8,400 nt of DNA from NCBI GenBank assembly GCA_947456845.1, contig CANGUJ010000146.1, forward strand, positions 1 through 8,400, written 5' to 3'. Under the pieces are notes generated by a model. That model saw only the letters and a program-made list of their open reading frames with translations. It searched no databases and had not been told where the DNA came from. Both the position numbers and the translations under genes were made by a program. Source of the DNA: Burkholderiales bacterium (GTDB lineage Bacteria; Pseudomonadota; Gammaproteobacteria; Burkholderiales; JAEUOS01). Below, one piece after another: positions 1-6,474 of the stretch (position 1 is the stretch's first letter; every line of letters starts with the position of its first letter).

Positions 1-328
1 GCACCTTCACGGCGACAGAGCGTTCCACCCCGTCATAGATGCCGGGCACCGACAGGCAGCCTTCCTCGCATACTTGGCTGCCGCTCTCGGAAAGGATGCG
101 CGGGTTGATCAGCACCTGCAGCTGGTCATGGTTTTCCGAGGTATCGATGACGATGACCTGGCGGTGCACATCCACCTGGGTGGCTGCGAGGCCGACGCCA
201 GGGGCGGCGTACATGGTTTCAGCCATGTCGCGCACGAGATCCTGCAACGCCTGATCGAATTCGGTCACCGGCTGGGCTACCTTGTGGAGCCGCGGGTCGG
301 GATAGCGGAGGATCGAAAGAAGGGCCAT
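1..328 (-). CDS. def: Peptide deformylase, N-terminal 109 residues (gene runs off the left edge)
   Basis: Removes the N-terminal formyl group from new proteins in the cytoplasm, using a metal ion (Fe2+ in the native enzyme). The translation begins MALLSILRYPDPRLHKVAQP, the usual start of the family. Motif I, GVGLAATQ, lies at residues 44-51. Motif II, EGCLS, lies at 89-93, with Cys91 as the expected metal ligand. The third motif, HExDH, would lie beyond position 1, so the gene is incomplete only because of the window edge. The ATG at 328 is chosen because no in-frame start lies just upstream and the N-terminus matches family length; no strong Shine-Dalgarno is visible. It is divergent from tsaP across a 340-base gap. 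In many Proteobacteria def pairs with fmt, which would be expected to the left. Identification is very secure. Confidence 0.97.
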   Translation of the reverse strand, partial: MALLSILRYPDPRLHKVAQPVTEFDQALQDLVRDMAETMYAAPGVGLAATQVDVHRQVIVIDTSENHDQLQVLINPRILSESGSQVCEEGCLSVPGIYDGVERSVAVKV

Positions 329-380
329 GAACTTTGCCGGGTCAGGTTTCGACGTTGCTTCGATGCCACAAACGCACTGT

Positions 381-470
381 CTTGAAACCTGAAAAAGTGT
401 TGCTAATCAAGCTAATTAGATTCAGAATTTAATCCGACTTTGTAAAAAAAACCAGTCACATGATAAAGTT
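381..470. promoter_or_regulatory. AT-rich core of the def/tsaP divergent promoter region
   Basis: Only 27 of these 90 bases are G or C, in a window that is otherwise strongly GC-rich, and the stretch lies between two divergent genes. That is what a shared promoter region looks like. Toward def (minus strand) a TCTAAT at 420-415 matches the -10 consensus at 5 of 6 bases, but no good -35 lies at the right distance. The rest of the 329-668 gap holds the structured segment described separately and the tsaP ribosome binding site. No small gene with convincing codon use was seen in it. Confidence 0.5.
440..467 (+). promoter_or_regulatory. Candidate sigma-70-type promoter for tsaP
   Basis: TTGTAA at 440-445 and GATAAA at 462-467 each match the sigma-70 consensus at 4 of 6 bases and are 16 bases apart. 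Transcription would start near 474, leaving a leader of about 195 bases that opens with the hairpin at 475-504. A second -10-like TATACA at 486-491 lies inside that hairpin but has no matching -35. This is consensus matching by eye only. Confidence 0.3.
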
Positions 471-512
471 GTGTGGGAACAAGGTTATACATCAACCTTG
501 TCCCTGTGACTG
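444..512 (-). terminator. Nested hairpin followed by an eight-T tract (minus-strand intrinsic-terminator-like element)
   Basis: On the plus strand CAGTCACA (453-460) is the exact inverted repeat of TGTGACTG (505-512). Inside it GGGAACAAGGTT (475-486) pairs with AACCTTGTCCC (494-504) through 11 base pairs and one bulged base, around a 7-base loop. Read on the minus strand, the outer stem ends in one G and then eight T (451-444), the form of a Rho-independent terminator. No minus-strand gene is visible upstream that it would end, so it could close an unannotated small RNA. Alternatively it may act as a plus-strand leader structure or a protein-binding site. The 14-base one-sided internal loop (461-474) makes the outer stem less certain than the inner one. 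Confidence 0.4.
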
Positions 513-513
513 T

Positions 514-550
514 CGCGTCAGGCATCGAGAAGGTTTGGGCACCTGACGCG
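514..550. repeat. Perfect 9-bp inverted repeat (hairpin) upstream of tsaP
   Basis: CGCGTCAGG at 514-522 and CCTGACGCG at 542-550 are exact inverted repeats around a 19-base loop. The repeat starts one base after the nested hairpin at 453-512, so the two would stack end to end in an RNA. No T tract follows on either strand. The position 120 bases before the tsaP start suits a leader RNA, but the role is unknown. Confidence 0.5.
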
Positions 551-612
551 CACCGGTTCGGAACCAATGAGTCGCGGGTTTGGGTCGTGGTTCGCCAGTC
601 CGACCTCGTTGG

Positions 613-631
613 CGGCAGATGGGGTCTGCCG
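613..631. repeat. 7-bp hairpin just upstream of the tsaP ribosome binding site
   Basis: CGGCAGA (613-619) and TCTGCCG (625-631) pair perfectly around a 5-base loop. It lies 24 bases before the Shine-Dalgarno sequence AAAGGAGAGG (655-664) and does not mask it. A weaker stem, GGTCG (583-587) with CGACC (601-605), lies just before it. Both are below what would stand alone in GC-rich DNA. They are recorded because they continue the run of hairpins from 453. Confidence 0.35.
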
Positions 632-668
632 GGTGCGGTTTCAATACAAGGTTTAAAGGAGAGGATCC

Positions 669-1703
669 ATGCGCATCCCGTTAGTCTCGGTTTTTCTGGC
701 AGTCGTGCTGGCTGCTGCCACGCCTGCTGCCGCGCAGACTTCCACTCCCAGGCTGGCCGACAACGCGCCCGACCAGCATATCGTGGTGCCGGGCGACACG
801 CTCTGGGGGATCGCCGCGAAGTTCCTGAAGGACCCGTATCGCTGGCCCGATGTGTGGGAGCCCAACCGCGACCGCATCAAGAATCCGCATCGCATCTACC
901 CGGGCGACGTGATCGTCCTGGACCGTTCGGGTAGCATGCCCAAGCTGATGCTGTCGACGGTCAAGGTCGAGCCGCGCACCCGCATCCAGGCCACCGAGGC
1001 GGCCATTCCTTCGATTCCCGCCCGAATCATCGAGCCTTTCCTTTCGCAGCCGCTGGTCATCGACGAGGGCGGATTGGCGGGCGCCCCCAAGATCATCGCC
1101 ACGCAGGAGGGCCGCGTGTATCTCGGCCGCGGCGACTTGGCCTATGCCACCGGCAACGTCGATGAAAAGGTGCCGATGTGGAGCGTCTACCGTCCGGGCA
1201 AGGCGCTGGTCGATCCGGTCACCAAGGAAACCCTGGGCTATGAGGCCCTGTTTCTCGGCACCGCGCGCCTGGAGCGCAAGACCGATCCGACCACGCTGAT
1301 GATCGTCGATTCCAAGCAGGAAATCGGCACCGGCGACCGCCTCATGCCCGCCCCCCGGCCGGAGGTCATCGAGTATGCGCCACGCGCCCCCAAGGGGGAG
1401 GTCGACGGCCGGGTGCTTTCCATGTATGGCGGCGTACGCGAGACCGGCGGCAACCGCATCATTTCGATTTCCAAAGGCAAGCGCGACGGCTTAGAGAGCG
1501 GCCATGTGCTCGCGCTCTACAGCTACGGCGCCGAGGTGAAGGATCGTTCGAGCATCTACGACCGCAACGCCAAGGCGGTCAAGCTGCCCGACGAACGCAA
1601 CGGCCTGGTTTTCCTGTTCCGCGTGTTCGACCGGGTGTCGTACGGCCTGGTCATGAGCGCGGTGCGGCCGGTCAAGGTCGGCGACGTGGCGCAAAAGCCC
1701 TGA
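669..1703 (+). CDS. tsaP: LysM-domain peptidoglycan-binding protein, TsaP-type pilus secretin-associated protein
   Basis: Exported protein of 344 residues. The N-terminus has a signal peptide (MRIPLVSVFLAVVLAA, cleavage likely after AAA at 20-22). One LysM domain follows at about 37-84, beginning HIVVPGDTLWGIAAKFLKDP and closing with YPGDVIVL; it should bind peptidoglycan glycan strands. The remainder (about 95-340) has no membrane segment. Residues 245-285 (GRVLSMYGG, then IISISKGKRDGLESGHVLALY) resemble the FlgT-like C-terminal region of TsaP, which is known from Neisseria and Myxococcus to help the type IV pilus secretin assemble in the cell wall. The place between def and dprA is also that of the Pseudomonas tsaP gene. 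The ATG at 669 is well supported by AAAGGAGAGG four bases upstream. The tsaP assignment rests on architecture and gene order, so a general LysM protein remains possible. Confidence 0.85.
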   Translation: MRIPLVSVFLAVVLAAATPAAAQTSTPRLADNAPDQHIVVPGDTLWGIAAKFLKDPYRWPDVWEPNRDRIKNPHRIYPGDVIVLDRSGSMPKLMLSTVKVEPRTRIQATEAAIPSIPARIIEPFLSQPLVIDEGGLAGAPKIIATQEGRVYLGRGDLAYATGNVDEKVPMWSVYRPGKALVDPVTKETLGYEALFLGTARLERKTDPTTLMIVDSKQEIGTGDRLMPAPRPEVIEYAPRAPKGEVDGRVLSMYGGVRETGGNRIISISKGKRDGLESGHVLALYSYGAEVKDRSSIYDRNAKAVKLPDERNGLVFLFRVFDRVSYGLVMSAVRPVKVGDVAQKP

Positions 1704-1725
1704 CGGCCGTCCGGCGCCGGGCCGG

Positions 1726-1731
1726 TAGAAT
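1726..1731 (+). promoter_or_regulatory. Candidate -10 box for dprA
   Basis: TAGAAT, preceded by GG and followed by CGG, matches the -10 consensus at 5 of 6 bases and lies 58 bases before the dprA start. No convincing -35 is present: the nearest, CTGACG at 1700-1705, has a 20-base spacer. If used, transcription would begin at about 1738, inside the first arm of the tsaP terminator. Confidence 0.25.
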
Positions 1732-1736
1732 CGGAA

Positions 1737-1766
1737 GGGCGCGCCGTGGGTGCGCCCTTTTCTTTT
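1737..1766 (+). terminator. Rho-independent terminator after tsaP
   Basis: GGGCGCGCC (1737-1745) pairs along all nine positions, with one G-U, with GGTGCGCCC (1749-1757) around a 3-base GTG loop. A T-rich run, TTTTCTTTT (1758-1766), follows directly. This is a textbook intrinsic terminator 34 bases after the tsaP stop. It separates tsaP from dprA, although only 22 bases lie between its end and the dprA ATG. Confidence 0.85.
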
Positions 1767-1788
1767 CCATCCGACCGTGCCCGCCCAG

Positions 1789-2901
1789 ATGTCCCCCCTC
1801 GATAGCGGTCTTGCAGATTGGGTGCGCCTGTCGCTCGTGCCCGGGTTGGGCGACGCAACGCTGCGCAACCTGCTGCGAGCCCTTGGCCTGCCGGCACGCG
1901 TGTTCGGCGCCGCGCGCGCGGACCTGGCTGCGGTTGCCGGGGAAGCGCGCGCGCAGGCGATCCTCGGCGCCCGCAACGACAGCGCCATCGCGCAACGGGT
2001 CGACCTCGCCCTGCAGTGGGCGGCCAGCGGCGGCAACGCCATCGTCACGCTCGCCGACGACGACTACCCGCGCGGGCTCCTCGAGGCGGCCGATCCGCCG
2101 CCCCTGCTCTATCTCAAGGGCCGGCGCGAACTGCTGGGCCGGCCCGGGGTCGCCATCGTCGGCAGCCGTAACGCCACCGCCCAGGGCATGGCCAACGCGG
2201 AGGCCTTCGCCCGAACCCTCAGCGCCGCCGGGTACACCATTGTCAGCGGGCAGGCGCTAGGCATCGACGCGGCCGCCCATCGCGGCGGGTTGAGCGGATC
2301 CGGTTCGACCATCGCGGTCATCGGCACCGGGCCCGACATCGTCTACCCGGCGCGCAACCGCGACCTGGCGCATGCGATCGCCGCCGACGGACTCATCGTC
2401 AGCGAGTTCGCGATCGGCACGCCGGCGCTGTCGGCGAATTTCCCGCGCCGCAATCGCATCATCAGCGCCCTGTCGCGCGGTGTGCTGGTCGTCGAGGCCG
2501 CCCTGCGCAGCGGTTCGCTGATCACCGCACGCCTGGCCGGCGAGCAGGGGCGCGATGTGTTCGCCATTCCCGGGTCCATCCACTCGCCCTTGTCCAAGGG
2601 CTGCCATCAACTCATCAAGCAGGGCGCCAAGCTGGTGGATTCCGCCGCCGACGTGCTGGAGGAACTCGGTTCGGCAGCCCGGCCGGCGCAGGCCGCGGGT
2701 GCCGGCGATGCGCCGCAAGCCGCATCCGGCGCTGCCGCTGCGCTCCTGGCTGCGATGGGATACGATGCAGTCGGATTCGATGCGTTGGTCGAGCGCTCGG
2801 GTTCGGCGCCCGACACCCTGTCAGCGCTGTTGCTCGAACTCGAACTCGACGGCAGGATCGCGCAGTTGCCCGGCGGACGTTTTCAACGATTGGAGTCGTG
2901 A
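1789..2901 (+). CDS. dprA: DNA processing protein DprA (Smf)
   Basis: Cytoplasmic single-stranded-DNA-binding protein that protects transforming DNA and loads RecA on it. It has 370 residues and three parts. A helix-hairpin-helix-like N-terminal region occupies about 1-60 (VRLSLVPGLGDATLRNLLRA). The Rossmann-type DprA core occupies about 110-290, with VAIVGSRNAT at 121-130, SGQALGIDAAAH at 153-164, FPRRNRIISALS at 218-229, VVEAALRSGSL at 234-244 and the VFAIPG loop at 257-262. A winged-helix-like C-terminal domain occupies about 315-368, after an Ala-rich linker. The ATG at 1789 is preferred: a GTG at 1750 lies inside the terminator hairpin and a GTG at 1777 would add only four residues. No strong Shine-Dalgarno is visible. 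All key motifs look intact. The gene is likely co-transcribed with smg, whose start codon follows its stop directly. Confidence 0.96.
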   Translation: MSPLDSGLADWVRLSLVPGLGDATLRNLLRALGLPARVFGAARADLAAVAGEARAQAILGARNDSAIAQRVDLALQWAASGGNAIVTLADDDYPRGLLEAADPPPLLYLKGRRELLGRPGVAIVGSRNATAQGMANAEAFARTLSAAGYTIVSGQALGIDAAAHRGGLSGSGSTIAVIGTGPDIVYPARNRDLAHAIAADGLIVSEFAIGTPALSANFPRRNRIISALSRGVLVVEAALRSGSLITARLAGEQGRDVFAIPGSIHSPLSKGCHQLIKQGAKLVDSAADVLEELGSAARPAQAAGAGDAPQAASGAAAALLAAMGYDAVGFDALVERSGSAPDTLSALLLELELDGRIAQLPGGRFQRLES

Positions 2902-3360
2902 GTGTTCGAAATTCTGGTGTATCTGGTGGAAAACTATTTCGACGACCAGATGTGCCCCGATCCCGGGAGCCTGGAGCTCAAGCTCAAGGCGGCCGGTTTC
3001 GACGGCGAGGACATTACCGACGCCCTGGCTTGGCTGGCCGGCCTGTCGGACGCCACCGGCACTGAATTGCCGCCCGAATTCGCCGGGCGCCCCTCGTTTC
3101 GCAGTTTCGCCAGCTCCGAGGAAGCGCGCCTGACCCGCGAGACGCGCGGTTTTCTGGCATTCCTGGAATCGTCCCGCGTCATTGACGCGGTGCAGAGGGA
3201 GCAGATCATCGAGCGTTCGCTGGCATTGCCGGATGGCGAGGTCGATGTCGAGAAACTCAAAATCATCACCCTGGTGGTGCTGTGGAGCTCCGGCGTGGAG
3301 CCCGATGCCCTTGTTTTCGATGAACTGCTCCCTGACGGGGCGCCGCGCGAACTCCATTAG
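2902..3360 (+). CDS. smg: Smg family protein (DUF494), function unknown
   Basis: Small, acidic cytoplasmic protein of 152 residues. It matches the Smg/DUF494 family along its whole length. The N-terminus MFEILVYLVENYF corresponds to MFDVLMYLFETYI of E. coli Smg, and the central TRGFLAFLESSRVID and C-terminal LKIITLVVLWSS blocks are also family-like. No enzyme motif, signal peptide or membrane segment is seen, and I know of no established biochemical role. The start is GTG, immediately after the dprA TGA. TGGAG at 2891-2895 inside dprA can serve as its ribosome binding site, so translation is probably coupled to dprA. The dprA-smg pair is also found in E. coli, where dprA is called smf. Confidence 0.93.
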   Translation: MFEILVYLVENYFDDQMCPDPGSLELKLKAAGFDGEDITDALAWLAGLSDATGTELPPEFAGRPSFRSFASSEEARLTRETRGFLAFLESSRVIDAVQREQIIERSLALPDGEVDVEKLKIITLVVLWSSGVEPDALVFDELLPDGAPRELH

Positions 3361-3414
3361 CGGACCGAAAGGCGAAGCAATTATCGTTTAATAACAGGGG
3401 GTTGCGTACTTTCT

Positions 3415-3426
3415 GAACGGTCGTTC
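3415..3426. repeat. Short palindromic site in the smg-topB spacer
   Basis: GAACG, two bases, then CGTTC form a near-palindrome of 12 bases in the 179-base gap between smg and topB. Nearer topB, two alternative 6-bp stems compete: CGGCAG (3493-3498) with CTGCCG (3519-3524), or GGTCGG (3498-3503) with CCGACC (3522-3527), ending 12 bases before the topB ATG. No clear terminator or sigma-70 promoter is seen in the gap, so topB may be read from the dprA-smg transcript or from a promoter I cannot recognise. An operator role is a guess. Confidence 0.2.
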
Positions 3427-3539
3427 GGGGAGCGGTTGCGGCAATTACGGCTTGCACGAACCGATTTGACGGGCTTAGACTTCGGGCCCTTGCGGCAGGT
3501 CGGTGCTTCGCGGCCCGGCTGCCGACCCCGAAAAGACGC

Positions 3540-6203
3540 ATGTCAAAAACCCTGATCATCGCCGAAAAGCCGTCCGTTGCGCTGGATATTTCCAAGGCGC
3601 TGGGAGGCTTCACCAAGGCTGCCGACTATTATGAGTCGGACAAGTACGTGCTGTCATCGGCCGTGGGTCACCTGCTCGAGATCGCCTGCCCGGAGGAATA
3701 CGAGGTCAAGCGCGGCAAGTGGAGCTTCACGCACCTGCCTGTGGTGCCGCCGTATTTCGACCTGAAGCCGATCGCCAAGAGCGAGGATCGGCTCAAGACC
3801 CTGGTGCGCCTGATCAAGCGCAAGGACGTGACCGGGCTCATCAACGCCTGCGATGCGGGTCGCGAGGGCGAACTGATTTTCCGTCTCGTGGTTCAGCATG
3901 CCAAGGCCAAGCAGCCGATCAAGCGGCTGTGGCTGCAGTCGATGACGCCGGCGGCGATCAAGGAGGGATTCGCCTCCCTTCGCGACGACAGCGAATTGCT
4001 TCCCCTGGCGGACGCGGCGAAGAGCCGCAGCGAAGCCGACTGGCTGATCGGCATCAACGGCACGCGCGCCATGACCGCCTTCAATTCGAAGGAGGGCGGT
4101 TTCTATCTCACCACTGTCGGCCGGGTGCAGACGCCCACGCTGGCCGTGCTGGTCGAGCGCGAGGAACGCATCCGCGCCTTCAGGGCGCGCGACTACTGGG
4201 AGGTCCACGCCACTTTCAGGGCGGCTGCCGGCGAATACCCCGCACGCTGGTTCGACCCGAAGTTCCGCAAAGCCGAGGATGACGAGCATGCGCGCGCCGA
4301 GCGCATCTGGGCCAGGTCCGACGCCGAAGCCATCGTCGCCGCCTGTGCGGGCAAGCCCGGCGTCGTCAGCGAGGAATCCAAGCCGACCACGCAGTCCGCG
4401 CCCCTGCTTTTCGACCTGACCAGCCTTCAGCGCGAGGTCAACGGGCGATTCGGCCTGTCGGCCCGCAATACCCTGGCGGTGGCGCAGGCGCTCTACGAGC
4501 GCCACAAGGTCCTGACCTATCCGCGCACCGATTCGCGCGCGCTGCCCGAGGACTACATCCCCACGGTCAGGAAGACCATGGAGATGTTGAAGGAGTCCGA
4601 TGCCTACGTGGTGCATGCGGGCAACGTGCTCAAGAACCAGTGGGTCAGGCCGAACAAGCGGATTTTCGACAACACCAAGATTTCCGACCACTTCGCGATC
4701 ATTCCGACATTGCTCGCGCCCAAGGCGCTGAGCGAGATCGAGCAAAAGGTCTATGACCTGGTGGTCAAGCGCTTCCTGGCGGTGTTCCATCCGTCGGCCG
4801 AGTTCATGCAGACCACCCGCATTACCGTGGTGGAGGGGCATCAGTTCAAGACCGAGGGCAAGGTGCTGGTCGCGCCGGGCTGGCTGGCGGTTTACGGCCG
4901 CGAGATTGCCGGCGAGGATCAGAACCTGGTGGCGGTGGGCGCCGGCGAAAAGGTGAAAACCGAGACTGTCGAAGCCCGCGCCAACCAGACCAAGCCGCCG
5001 GCGCGCTACTCCGAAGCGACGCTACTGTCGGCCATGGAAGGCGCCGGCAAGCTCGTCGAGGACGAGGAACTGCGCGCGGCGATGGATCAGAAGGGCCTGG
5101 GCACGCCGGCCACCCGCGCGGCCATCATCGAGGGTCTGATCAAGGAAGAATACGTGCACCGCAACGGCCGCGAACTGGTGCCGACGCCCAAGGCTTTCTC
5201 GCTCATGTTCGCGCTGCGGCATTTCGGCGTCACCGAACTGGCTTCGCCGGAGCTCACCGGCGAGTGGGAGTACAAGCTCAAGGAGATGGAGAAGGGCAAG
5301 CTCTCGCGCGAAGCCTTCATGGCGCACATCACCGAGGCGACCAACGACCTGGTCGCCCGCATACGCGACGGCAACATCCCCGACACCGCCTTCGCCACGG
5401 TCGATGTGCCCTGCCCCAAATGCGGGGGGCTGGTGCAGGAAAACTATCGCAAGTTCCAGTGCCTGTCTTGCGACTTCAACATATGGAAGGTGATTTCCGG
5501 GCGCGAATGGGCTGCCGAGGAAGTCGCCGAACTCATCAGCAACAGGCAGGTCGGGCCGCTGACCGGCTTTCGTAGCAAGATGGGCCGGCCGTTCGCTGCC
5601 TCACTCAAGCTCAATGCCGAGTTCCGTGCCGAATTCGATTTCGGCCAGAGTCCGGAGGAAGACGGCGAGGCCGTCGACTTCTCCGGGCAGGAGCGGGTGG
5701 GGGCTTGCCCGAAATGCGCCTGCGGCGTGTTCGAGCACGGCTCGGGGTACATCTGCGAGAAGGCGACCGGCAGCGCGCGCTCCTGCGATTTTCGCTCCGG
5801 CCGCATCATCCTGCAGCAGGAAATCTCCCGCGAGCAGATGGCCAAATTGCTGTCCGGGGGACGCACCGATCTTCTGACCGGATTCGTGTCGAACCGTACC
5901 CGGCGTTCCTTCAAGGCCTTCCTAATCAAGCAGCCTGACGGCAAGATCGGGTTCGAGTTCATGCAGCGCGCGGCCAAGGCGCCCGCCAAGGGTGCCGCGG
6001 CGCTGGCTGCCGCCGAGGCGGCCGACGCATCCGCAACCCCGGCCAAGGCAGCCCGCGCCGGCGTAAAAAAGAATGCCGCCAACGATCCGCTGCCGCCGGC
6101 CAAATCGGTCGCGAAGAAGGCGCCTGCCAAAGCCGCCGCCAGGCCGGGCAAGGCGCCGGCGAAGAAGGCGGCCGCGAAGAAAACCGCCCGCAAGGCCGCC
6201 TAG
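3540..6203 (+). CDS. topB: DNA topoisomerase III, long form with C-terminal zinc ribbons and basic tail
   Basis: Type IA topoisomerase of 887 residues that cuts one DNA strand through a tyrosine and passes another strand, relaxing negative supercoils and unlinking replicated DNA. The Toprim domain occupies about 1-140, with IIAEKPSVA (metal-binding Glu9) and DAGREGELIF at 105-114. The first Asp and the Glu of the acidic triad are Asp105 and Glu109; Gly replaces the second Asp, which is common in this TopB group. TTVGRVQTPTL is at 191-201. LTYPRTDS at 325-332 places the active-site Tyr at 327, very close to E. coli Tyr328. Residues 500-605 hold DQKGLGTPATRAAIIEGLI. A four-Cys zinc ribbon follows (C625, C628, C641, C644), then a second, degenerate one (C723, C726, C728, C739, C749), each followed by a GPLTGF/DLLTGF block. 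Residues 811-887 are a Lys/Ala/Pro-rich tail. E. coli TopB has about 650 residues. The ATG at 3540 gives the canonical MSKTLIIAEKPSVA start; the ribosome binding site is weak. Confidence 0.96.
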   Translation: MSKTLIIAEKPSVALDISKALGGFTKAADYYESDKYVLSSAVGHLLEIACPEEYEVKRGKWSFTHLPVVPPYFDLKPIAKSEDRLKTLVRLIKRKDVTGLINACDAGREGELIFRLVVQHAKAKQPIKRLWLQSMTPAAIKEGFASLRDDSELLPLADAAKSRSEADWLIGINGTRAMTAFNSKEGGFYLTTVGRVQTPTLAVLVEREERIRAFRARDYWEVHATFRAAAGEYPARWFDPKFRKAEDDEHARAERIWARSDAEAIVAACAGKPGVVSEESKPTTQSAPLLFDLTSLQREVNGRFGLSARNTLAVAQALYERHKVLTYPRTDSRALPEDYIPTVRKTMEMLKESDAYVVHAGNVLKNQWVRPNKRIFDNTKISDHFAIIPTLLAPKALSEIEQKVYDLVVKRFLAVFHPSAEFMQTTRITVVEGHQFKTEGKVLVAPGWLAVYGREIAGEDQNLVAVGAGEKVKTETVEARANQTKPPARYSEATLLSAMEGAGKLVEDEELRAAMDQKGLGTPATRAAIIEGLIKEEYVHRNGRELVPTPKAFSLMFALRHFGVTELASPELTGEWEYKLKEMEKGKLSREAFMAHITEATNDLVARIRDGNIPDTAFATVDVPCPKCGGLVQENYRKFQCLSCDFNIWKVISGREWAAEEVAELISNRQVGPLTGFRSKMGRPFAASLKLNAEFRAEFDFGQSPEEDGEAVDFSGQERVGACPKCACGVFEHGSGYICEKATGSARSCDFRSGRIILQQEISREQMAKLLSGGRTDLLTGFVSNRTRRSFKAFLIKQPDGKIGFEFMQRAAKAPAKGAAALAAAEAADASATPAKAARAGVKKNAANDPLPPAKSVAKKAPAKAAARPGKAPAKKAAAKKTARKAA

Positions 6204-6289
6204 CGGGTGCGGCCGCTGCTGCCCTCGCGCTTGGCGGCGCCCCAGGGGCTTGCATGGCCCGCAGCGGCGTGGTGATGGGGAGCAGTGCT

Positions 6290-6320
6290 GCGACCGGGGG
6301 TGCCGGTCGCGCGACCGGCA
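6290..6320. repeat. Three-arm inverted repeat with a perfect 20-bp palindrome, downstream of topB
   Basis: TGCCGGTCGCGCGACCGGCA at 6301-6320 is its own exact reverse complement. A further copy of its right arm, GCGACCGG, stands at 6290-6297. The middle arm CCGGTCGC (6303-6310) can therefore pair leftward (8-bp stem, 5-base loop) or rightward (8-bp stem, 4-base loop), but not both at once. It lies about 90 bases after topB and 155 before the next start codon. No T tract follows, so it is not a standard intrinsic terminator. It could help Rho-dependent or 3'-end processing, bind a dimeric regulator, or be a copy of a dispersed repeat. The rest of the 6204-6474 gap shows only a short GCCCC/GGGGC hairpin (6239-6249) and a weak -10-like TACACT (6394-6399) without a -35. 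Confidence 0.6.
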
Positions 6321-6474
6321 AGACGGCAAACAGCGGTGCCAGTGCCGGGCCCGTTGCGGGTATATGCGGATGTCCGCGCCCGTATCGGAGCGCTACACTC
6401 AATGCTCCTTTTATCCTTTGCGCGCGGTCCAACGCATGGCGGGCGCAATCGATTCCGCGATCCAGGAGCCAGAG

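Noticed and set aside
444..640. 6S RNA (ssrS) or another known structured RNA in the def-tsaP gap
   Set aside because: Length and hairpins invited comparison, but there is no single long rod with a central bubble and no recognisable conserved sequence.
473..934. A 153-codon open frame from a GTG, spanning the structured gap into tsaP
   Set aside because: More than half lies in another frame of the well-supported tsaP, it starts inside a hairpin, and its translation shows no recognisable family.
1750..1788. Upstream GTG start for dprA
   Set aside because: The codon lies inside the terminator stem, and the extra residues (RPFLFHPTVPAQ) have no counterpart in DprA proteins.
3840..3881. Loss of a catalytic Asp in the TopB Toprim motif (DAG in place of DxD)
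   Set aside because: The DAGREGEL form is widespread among functional TopB proteins, so it is a family variant and not damage.
3654..4841. A 395-codon open frame on the minus strand
   Set aside because: It is fully antisense to the conserved catalytic part of topB. Long antisense frames are usual in GC-rich genes, and its translation has no family features.
6073..6474. A 134-residue N-terminal extension of the Bug protein
   Set aside because: It reads the topB tail and an intergenic palindrome in another frame. The signal peptide and ribosome binding site place the start at 6475.
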